35,460 nucleotides of DNA from Acidimicrobiia bacterium. Its GTDB lineage: Bacteria > Acidobacteriota > Terriglobia > Bryobacterales > Bryobacteraceae. Numbering within the stretch: position 1 is the first letter of the stretch; every line of letters begins with the position of its first letter. The stretch lies in assembly GCA_016871315.1 (NCBI GenBank), contig VFZE01000052.1:1-35460 (forward strand). Direction: 5' to 3'. This document shows, piece by piece, positions 30,055 to 35,460 of this stretch. The notes below the pieces were generated by a model. That model was not told where the DNA came from. It did no database searches and worked only from the letters and a program-made list of their open reading frames with translations. The translations under genes were made by a program, and so were the position numbers.

Positions 30055-31945
30055 AGCCAGTTTTCTTCATCGCCTGACGCAATCCCAGATTGCGAATCAA
30101 CCGATGGAGATAGTTGGGATGGACGCCCAGCAGCTTTGCCGCGGCGGTAATATTGCCGCCCGCCTCCTGGACCGCTTGCAGGATCTGCGCCTTCTTCACT
30201 TCCCTCACCGCATCCAGATACCGCGGAAGCTTTTCCTCGGTCTCCGGCGCGGAGATGTGCAGTTCCTCCGGCAGGTCTTCCAGCTCAATCGTACCGGTGG
30301 CGCCCAGCACAACGGCGCGCTCGATCACGTTCTGCAACTCCCTCACATTGCCCGGCCAATCGTAGCTCGCCAGGCAGTGGCGCGCGGCCGCGGAAATGCC
30401 GTAGACCTTGCGCTTGCACTTGTCGCTGTAGAGCGCCAGGAAATGGCCGGACAACAGGGGAATGTCCTCGCGGCGCTGGCGCAGCGGCGGCAAAGCGATG
30501 CTCACCACATTCAGGCGGTAGAACAGATCCTGGCGGAAACTGCCGGAGGCGATGGCATCCTCAAGCGCCCTGTTGGTCGCCGCGATCACGCGGATATCAG
30601 CGCGCAAGGTGCGGTTGCCCCCGATCCGCTCATACTCCCGCTCCTGGATCACCCGCAACAGTTTCGCCTGCATGTGTAGCGGCATCTCGCCGATTTCATC
30701 CAGAAACAGCGTCCCGCCTTCGGCGGTCTCGATCTTGCCTTTCTTGAGCGCCACCGCGCCTGTGAAGGCGCCTTTCTCATGGCCGAACAGCTCACTCTCG
30801 ATCAGGGCCTCCGGAATCGCGGCGCAGTTCAGGGCCACGAACGGCCGCTCCTGCCGGGGACCGTTCCGGTGAATTGCGCGCGCCGCCAACTCCTTGCCGG
30901 TGCCGCTTTCTCCGAGTATCAGCACGGTGGTGTCGGTCTGCGCCACGCGCGCCAGCTTCTCATACACCTCCTGCATCGGGCTGCTTTCGCCCACCATCTC
31001 ATGCTCCAGCCCGCTCTCGGAACGCAGCCGGCGGTTCTCCGTTTCCAGCCACCGCGTGTGCATCGCGTTCTGCAGCGCCGCCGAAGCCATCATGCCGATG
31101 GCCGTCACCAGTTGCAGGTGATCGGTCTCAAACGGCTGAGCCGGATCGCTGGTGTCCAGATACAGCACGCCGCGCAATTGTCCCGGCACGCCCAACGGCA
31201 CGGCCAGCACGCTGCGCACGCTGTGGCCGGAAAGCGACTTCGCCTCCCACAATTGGGTCTCGCCGGAGATCTCGCTCGACAGCACGGCTTCCCCGCTGGC
31301 CAGGACACGTTCGATCACCGTCGTGCTGGGCTGGAGAAACTGCTCGTTCTTTTTCCTCTGGACGCGGATGATGGACTCGCATTCGCCCGGCTCCGAATCC
31401 CGCCACAACACAGTAAATCGCTCCGCCGGCGTGATGTCGAAGATCCGCGCGGCCAGCTCCTCACCGATCGCATCCTGATTGCGCAGGCCGTGGATGGCGG
31501 CGCTGATCGCCAGCAGCCCCTTCAGCTGCCGGGCCGCCTGGTTGGAGCTGTCGTCGGGGCGCAGATAAACGCAATCGGAGGGTTGCAGCGTAACAATCGT
31601 CTGCGTCTGAAAGCTGCCGCTTCCACTGCCGCCAAAAGAGTGCGTGGCTTCATCCCGGCTCAGGAAAGTGAACATCGAATCGCCGATCTGAAGATGGTCC
31701 CCATGCCGCAATACCGCCTGGTTGATCGCTTCCTGATTCACTCGCGTCCCGTTATGGCTATCCAGGTCGCGTACCGTCCAGTTACCGTCCTCATCCGGCG
31801 CCAGCTGGCAATGCGTGCGCGATACCAGATTCGTCGGAACCGTCAGCCAGCAGGAACGCGACCGTCCCAGCGTGAGCGGACTCCCCTGCAAGGGAAAGAT
31901 CTTCCCCGCAAGCGGCCCGGAGATGGCGACGAGTCGAGGCTGCAT
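30053..31945 (-). CDS. Sigma-54-dependent transcriptional activator (FHA-GAF-AAA+-Fis)
   Basis: The 630-residue protein has an N-terminal FHA domain (residues 1-95, with LGRSRSC, SRTHC and [11 protein letters not shown], i.e. the phosphothreonine-binding loop residues), a GAF domain (about 140-295), and an AAA+ domain (about 315-545). The AAA+ domain has Walker A GESGTGK (345-351), the sigma-54-contacting GAFTGA loop (392-397), Walker [11 protein letters not shown] (411-420) and the arginine-finger region [12 protein letters not shown]-terminal Fis-type helix-turn-helix ([24 protein letters not shown]) completes it. The FHA domain suggests activation by a Ser/Thr kinase rather than a classical phosphorelay. 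The protein should activate RpoN promoters; one lies just downstream. Confidence 0.93.
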   Translation of the reverse strand: MQPRLVAISGPLAGKIFPLQGSPLTLGRSRSCWLTVPTNLVSRTHCQLAPDEDGNWTVRDLDSHNGTRVNQEAINQAVLRHGDHLQIGDSMFTFLSRDEATHSFGGSGSGSFQTQTIVTLQPSDCVYLRPDDSSNQAARQLKGLLAISAAIHGLRNQDAIGEELAARIFDITPAERFTVLWRDSEPGECESIIRVQRKKNEQFLQPSTTVIERVLASGEAVLSSEISGETQLWEAKSLSGHSVRSVLAVPLGVPGQLRGVLYLDTSDPAQPFETDHLQLVTAIGMMASAALQNAMHTRWLETENRRLRSESGLEHEMVGESSPMQEVYEKLARVAQTDTTVLILGESGTGKELAARAIHRNGPRQERPFVALNCAAIPEALIESELFGHEKGAFTGAVALKKGKIETAEGGTLFLDEIGEMPLHMQAKLLRVIQEREYERIGGNRTLRADIRVIAATNRALEDAIASGSFRQDLFYRLNVVSIALPPLRQRREDIPLLSGHFLALYSDKCKRKVYGISAAARHCLASYDWPGNVRELQNVIERAVVLGATGTIELEDLPEELHISAPETEEKLPRYLDAVREVKKAQILQAVQEAGGNITAAAKLLGVHPNYLHRLIRNLGLRQAMKKTG

Positions 31946-31985
31946 GCTTAGTAAGTTGATTGTACTCGCTCGCCTGCCCGCCGCG

Positions 31986-33170
31986 TCACTGGGTTAGCAG
32001 CGCCTTCACCGGAGCCAGCCGCCCGTCGATCCCCTCAGGCGCCTTTAGACCCAACAGATGCGCCACCAGTGGATATACATGCACGTTTTCAAAGGCCGGA
32101 ACCCGCACCCCGCGCCGGATCCCCGGACCGGCCGCGAGAAAGATCCCACGCATTTCCGGGAACTGGCGCGGGTCCTGGCCGTGAGTGCCCTTCGGGGGCC
32201 CCAAGGAGACCCCGGTCACCAGCAGGTCCGGCCCCGTTGCCATCACAATCAGGTCTCCCGCGCGCGGATTCCCGCGATGATGCAGGTGCGCCGGAAGCTG
32301 GTGCCGCCGATAGACCTCAAAGCGCCGGTCCCGCCCCTTTAACGCGCGGTAGGTCCGCTCGATCAGTGCTTGGTCCTGGCTGTACAGCCGAACGAGATTG
32401 CCGCCGCTGGCCACATGGAATCCGCGAAAATCGGCGTACTCCTCCAGCCGGATGCGGCCGCGGACTGCGATCCCGCCATGATCGCTCACCACGATCACGT
32501 TCACCGGCGGCTGAGCCGCGGCTGCCGCGTCAATCAGTCCTCCAACCGTCTCATCCACCCGTTTCATCGCCTCCCGTACCGGTTCGCTTTCCGGCCCGTG
32601 CATATGACTTGCGCTGTCCACGTCGGCAAAATAGACCATCACCAGCCGCGGCCGTTCCGGCGCCGGCAGCGCGAGCCAATCCTGCACCTGCCTGACCCGC
32701 TCCTCATGGCTCACTCGCCCGTCATATCGATGCCACCAGCTTGGCCTCGCGCCGCCGATTTCAGCCTCCGTACCCACCCAGAAGTAGGAGGCGGTGCGCA
32801 ACCCGGCGCGTCCGGCAAGCGTCCAGATCGGCGTCCCGCCGTACCAGCTGCCGTCGGAGACCTTGTCCGGCTCGCGGTAATAGAAACGCTCTCCGCGTCC
32901 CGGATCGTAGAACAGCATATCGATCAGCCCGTGCCTCGCAGGCCGCAGCCCCGTCGCCATCGAATAAAAGTTCGGGAATGTCGTGGAGGGGAAACAGGGG
33001 ATCAAAGCACGGGCGCTCGATCCGGTTTCGCGCAGGCCCCGCAATCGGGGCGCGGCATATAAGTCGAGATAATCGTGGCGCACGCCGTCGGCGCCGATCA
33101 ATAGGACGTAGCCATTCTCCGCCCACCCCTGCGCTATCCACAAGAAAACCGCTACCCAAAGCAGCCGCAC
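31986..33170 (-). CDS. Secreted type I phosphodiesterase/nucleotide pyrophosphatase-family enzyme
   Basis: From GTG 33170 the 394-residue protein has a signal peptide ([17 protein letters not shown]) and the alkaline-phosphatase-superfamily NPP pattern: a first metal aspartate in [12 protein letters not shown] (Asp28), the nucleophile Thr64 in [22 protein letters not shown], a second metal site in [15 protein letters not shown] and VSDHGG, and a last metal histidine near GTHGQDP. Family members hydrolyse nucleotide pyrophosphates or phosphodiesters outside the cytoplasm. In-frame codons reach 33266, but the signal peptide supports the later GTG, leaving 64 bp to the divergent gene. No strong ribosome binding site is seen. 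It lies 40 bp upstream of the sigma-54 activator gene in the same direction. Confidence 0.85.
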   Translation of the reverse strand: MRLLWVAVFLWIAQGWAENGYVLLIGADGVRHDYLDLYAAPRLRGLRETGSSARALIPCFPSTTFPNFYSMATGLRPARHGLIDMLFYDPGRGERFYYREPDKVSDGSWYGGTPIWTLAGRAGLRTASYFWVGTEAEIGGARPSWWHRYDGRVSHEERVRQVQDWLALPAPERPRLVMVYFADVDSASHMHGPESEPVREAMKRVDETVGGLIDAAAAAQPPVNVIVVSDHGGIAVRGRIRLEEYADFRGFHVASGGNLVRLYSQDQALIERTYRALKGRDRRFEVYRRHQLPAHLHHRGNPRAGDLIVMATGPDLLVTGVSLGPPKGTHGQDPRQFPEMRGIFLAAGPGIRRGVRVPAFENVHVYPLVAHLLGLKAPEGIDGRLAPVKALLTQ

Positions 33171-33234
33171 GCTGTGAGTGTAGCGCAGGCCGATTTGTTC
33201 CCGCAGCGGCGATGCCCGATAATGCAACCAGAGC

Positions 33235-33630
33235 ATGCACCGCAACTTGCGCATCACCGCGATCACGGCGACACTCTGCGCCTTGTACCTTGTCTTGGTG
33301 TTCGGGACGCGCTGGTGGGACCGGCGCCAGGCAGCCGAGGATGCCCAGAAAAAATTTTCTCCCCTTCCGGCGGCCTTGAGCGGCGACGAGTTGAAGATCC
33401 TGCATTTTTACGCCTCCCCCGTCATGCTGGAGCCCGGCCAGAAGGGGTTGCTCTGCTACGGCGTGCTGAACGCGGAATCGGTCCGGCTGGAGCCGGCGCT
33501 GGAAGCCCTGAAACCCGCGCTCAACCGGTGCCTGGAGATTTCCCCCGCCAGGACCACCAAGTACAAGTTGACAGCGCTGGACCGCGCGGGCAACCAGCAA
33601 AGCGCCGAATTCACCCTTACGGTCCGCTGA
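33235..33630 (+). CDS. Small membrane-anchored protein with Ig-like C-terminus
   Basis: The 131-residue protein has one N-terminal membrane segment (about residues 7-25, ITAITATLCALYLVLVFG) followed by a charged stretch and a beta-rich domain from about 50. The phrases LHFYASPVMLEPGQKGLLCYG, VRLEPAL and TTKYKLTALDRAGNQ are typical of small Ig-like folds. It is probably anchored in the inner membrane facing the periplasm. I do not recognise a specific family or function. It is divergent from the phosphodiesterase gene and overlaps the convergent phosphatase gene by 14 bp. Confidence 0.7.
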   Translation: MHRNLRITAITATLCALYLVLVFGTRWWDRRQAAEDAQKKFSPLPAALSGDELKILHFYASPVMLEPGQKGLLCYGVLNAESVRLEPALEALKPALNRCLEISPARTTKYKLTALDRAGNQQSAEFTLTVR

Positions 33631-35257
33631 CCGCGACCGCAACGGCATTGCTGGAAAAGCCGCCGCTCCGCAACCGCAATTGGTGTGAGCCGGCCGCCAT
33701 GGAGGGAACGGTGATCTCCACCCGTTGCAGCCCGGGGATCCGCGGATCCATCCCCGCCGCCACAACCTGCGCGGCGTTGCTCTCGAAAAATGCTTCCGGC
33801 TTCCCCGCGCCGAGCCCGGCTGCCAGCGCCAAGATGCGGCCCCCCGCACGCCCGGGCTTCGCCGCGCTGACCAGCTCGCCGTCTAAGTGGGCCACGGCAA
33901 GAATCCCCGGCGCCGCATCCACCAGCTCCAACACCGTCTCCGCCACTCCGTTCTCCGTTTCCAGCCGCAGCAGCGCGCGCCCCCGAACATCGGGCGGCAA
34001 TGCCGCGTTGATCTGCACTGGACTCGCGTAAAGAACCACCGCCGGCCTTCCGTTCACGCTCAGCTTCAGGCTGCCTCCGCCGCACGCCAAGTTGCGGCCG
34101 AAAAGGCTTACCATGCCTCCTGCCGCGATCCGGCCCGGATCTCCCGCCACGCTCTTGAGGCCGCCATCATACATCTCCGGCCGCGGTGCAAGCTCGATGG
34201 TGTCAAGAATATCTCCGTCAATGCCGACTGCCTCCAGCTTCAACTTCGCGCCGCTGATCTCCAGCCGGAGGTAATGATGCGCCGAAACTCCCAGAGCCAC
34301 CTGCTCCATCGGATAGACCGGATACAGCATCGCGCCACCGCCTCCGGAGGTGACGTAAACAGCGCCGTGCCCCGCCTCGACGCGCGCGCCATTGCGGATC
34401 GGATGGCTGCGCTGATAGGAATGCTCGTGACTGGTCAACACCAGCTGCACACCATGCCGCTCCAGTATTGGCGCCAGGTGACGCCGCGCCAGCTGCGTCA
34501 TCACGTGCTCCTGGTTGGGCCCGCCGGCATAGGGCGGATGGTGGAAAAACGCGATCTTGAAAAACGCGCCCGAGGCCCGCTGCAAATCCTGCTCCAGCCA
34601 GCGCAGCATTTCTCCCTTCCCCTCCACCGCATCCAGCAGCGGACGGTTGCTGTCGAGAGAGATAAAATGCACGCCGCCCCAGTCGAAAGAGTAATACCGG
34701 CCCCGGTCCTTTTCCGGCACTCGGCATTCGGGAGCTTCATGCAGCGCCAGAAACGGGGCTGCATCCTCGGTCGCGTAATCGTGATTGCCGGGTGCGGCGA
34801 AGAAAGGCAGCCGCGACATCATCGCGCGGTAGACTGCCAGGTACCCGTTGACGAGGTCCTCGTGCGCGCCCGCCGGATAGGCCAGGTCGCCGGTATGCAG
34901 CACCAAGTCCACCGTCTCCTGCTCCATCCGGTCCGCTAGAATCTTTTGCTGCGGATCCTGCGAACCGCTGTCCCCAAACGCCAGCAATCGGGCTACCCCG
35001 TCCCGACGCGCCGTCCGGAATTTCGCCGCCCCCGCCTCCAGGTCAAACGAGTACTCCGTGGCCGGCTCCAGCCCGGTGACTCTCTTCCGCTCCGCACGCC
35101 TTCCCGATGGGTCAAGCCAGAACAGAGTGGCGTGTTCTGCGTCCACATTTTGCAGCCACACTCCGGTGGACCGCGGACTGGCGGCGGCTTTGGCCGCGGG
35201 TAAGAGGCCGGGAAGCAAGGAGAGAAACTGTCTGCGTACGAGAGAGAGATCAGGCAA
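33617..35257 (-). CDS. Tat-exported purple acid phosphatase-like metallophosphoesterase with Solibacter C-terminal domain
   Basis: The 546-residue protein opens with a twin-arginine leader (LVRRQFLSLLPGLLPAAKA). A short fibronectin-like segment precedes a calcineurin-type metallophosphoesterase domain (about 85-300) with FGDSG, HTGDLAY, APGNHDY, FFHHPPY and TSHEHSYQR, which supply the dinuclear metal ligands. From about 365 a second domain matches the TIGR03437 pattern of Solibacter proteins: GGMVSLFGRNLA, LKLSVNGRPAVVLYASPVQINAALP, APGILAV, and a C-terminal VTVPSMAAGSHQL-like strand with GGFSSNAV. It should be an exported phosphatase or phosphodiesterase; the C-terminal domain perhaps mediates attachment or secretion. 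Confidence 0.88.
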   Translation of the reverse strand: MPDLSLVRRQFLSLLPGLLPAAKAAASPRSTGVWLQNVDAEHATLFWLDPSGRRAERKRVTGLEPATEYSFDLEAGAAKFRTARRDGVARLLAFGDSGSQDPQQKILADRMEQETVDLVLHTGDLAYPAGAHEDLVNGYLAVYRAMMSRLPFFAAPGNHDYATEDAAPFLALHEAPECRVPEKDRGRYYSFDWGGVHFISLDSNRPLLDAVEGKGEMLRWLEQDLQRASGAFFKIAFFHHPPYAGGPNQEHVMTQLARRHLAPILERHGVQLVLTSHEHSYQRSHPIRNGARVEAGHGAVYVTSGGGGAMLYPVYPMEQVALGVSAHHYLRLEISGAKLKLEAVGIDGDILDTIELAPRPEMYDGGLKSVAGDPGRIAAGGMVSLFGRNLACGGGSLKLSVNGRPAVVLYASPVQINAALPPDVRGRALLRLETENGVAETVLELVDAAPGILAVAHLDGELVSAAKPGRAGGRILALAAGLGAGKPEAFFESNAAQVVAAGMDPRIPGLQRVEITVPSMAAGSHQLRLRSGGFSSNAVAVAVSGP

Positions 35258-35460
35258 CGGCGGGGGTCTCCACTAAGGTGTTCCTAGTGGATTGTAATGC
35301 AGTTTCCGCCTTAGTGCCTGATGAGGAGGCTCCAGTACCTGGCGGGGTCAGGTTCTAGTCCCACATTTCCATTTTGACGTTGCATTGCGAATCTTCGGAT
35401 GGGCTTCATCATCAATATCCATAGGGGTTTGAACGCGATGAAGATGCACCGGAGGACGAC
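35258..35460. other. Window-edge stretch without a recognisable gene
   Basis: No gene could be supported. The stretch includes a GGGGTCAGGTTC-like segment near 35342 that could belong to a dispersed repeat, and an ATG at about 35440 on the plus strand (MKMHRRT) too close to the edge to judge. A minus-strand frame runs in from the edge but encodes nothing I recognise. Confidence 0.4.

Noticed and set aside
30779-31951. Open frame of about 390 codons on the plus strand opposite the sigma-54 activator
   Set aside because: Antisense to a multi-domain protein with intact Walker and GAFTGA motifs.
1-35460. CRISPR arrays, retron- or defence-like systems, toxin-antitoxin pairs
   Set aside because: No regularly spaced repeats, reverse transcriptase, Cas, restriction or toxin-like proteins were seen on either strand.

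Overview
The window is about 60% GC and looks like a chromosomal segment of an Acidobacteriota bacterium, most likely of the Solibacter/Bryobacter group. Evidence: a very large Oar-like TonB-dependent receptor with an N-terminal carboxypeptidase-regulatory domain, a linked DUF1501/DUF1553 pair, many secreted beta-propeller and Ig-like proteins, and a phosphatase ending in what looks like the Solibacter-type C-terminal domain (TIGR03437). Assignments rest on reading the proteins by eye; no database search was possible.

Region 1 (1-14771) is an accessory catabolic locus. A six-gene minus-strand operon encodes a TonB receptor, an exported enolase-superfamily protein, an NHL propeller, DUF1553, DUF1501 and an SUMF1-like protein. 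It diverges from a plus-strand operon of a GntR/FCD regulator, a DapA-family aldolase, a second enolase-superfamily dehydratase and an ExuT-like MFS transporter. Together this looks like uptake and breakdown of a sugar acid; the substrate is unknown. The locus is bracketed by a 129-bp direct repeat (260-388 and 14465-14593, one mismatch), a piece of a cupin gene. Both cupin copies are broken. An IS1595-type transposase lies at the left edge, palindromic REP-like repeats lie inside and at the right edge, and a tRNA-Val lies just beyond.

Region 2 (15187-26546) is mostly core genome. It holds a decayed AraC-type regulator, an AlkZ-like winged-helix protein, mtaB and a lone fliM. A long minus-strand gene chain follows: aldo/keto reductase, short UvrC-like protein, yceD, rpmF, plsX, dsbD and an S10 serine carboxypeptidase.

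Region 3 (26537-35257) holds secreted proteins: a haem-motif protein with terpene-cyclase-like repeats, an Ig-like protein, a propeller-like protein, an FHA-GAF-AAA+-Fis sigma-54 activator, a nucleotide-pyrophosphatase-type phosphatase, a small membrane-anchored protein and a Tat-exported purple acid phosphatase-like enzyme. Between the sigma-54 activator and the two secreted-protein genes downstream of it lies a near-consensus sigma-54 promoter (29843-29857, minus strand), with palindromes upstream and a 109-bp inverted repeat in the predicted leader. This suggests a self-contained regulator-target unit.

I found no CRISPR array, integrase, toxin-antitoxin pair or recognisable defence system. 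The most promising leads are the repeat-bracketed sugar-acid locus with an exported dehydratase-like enzyme, and the sigma-54 unit.
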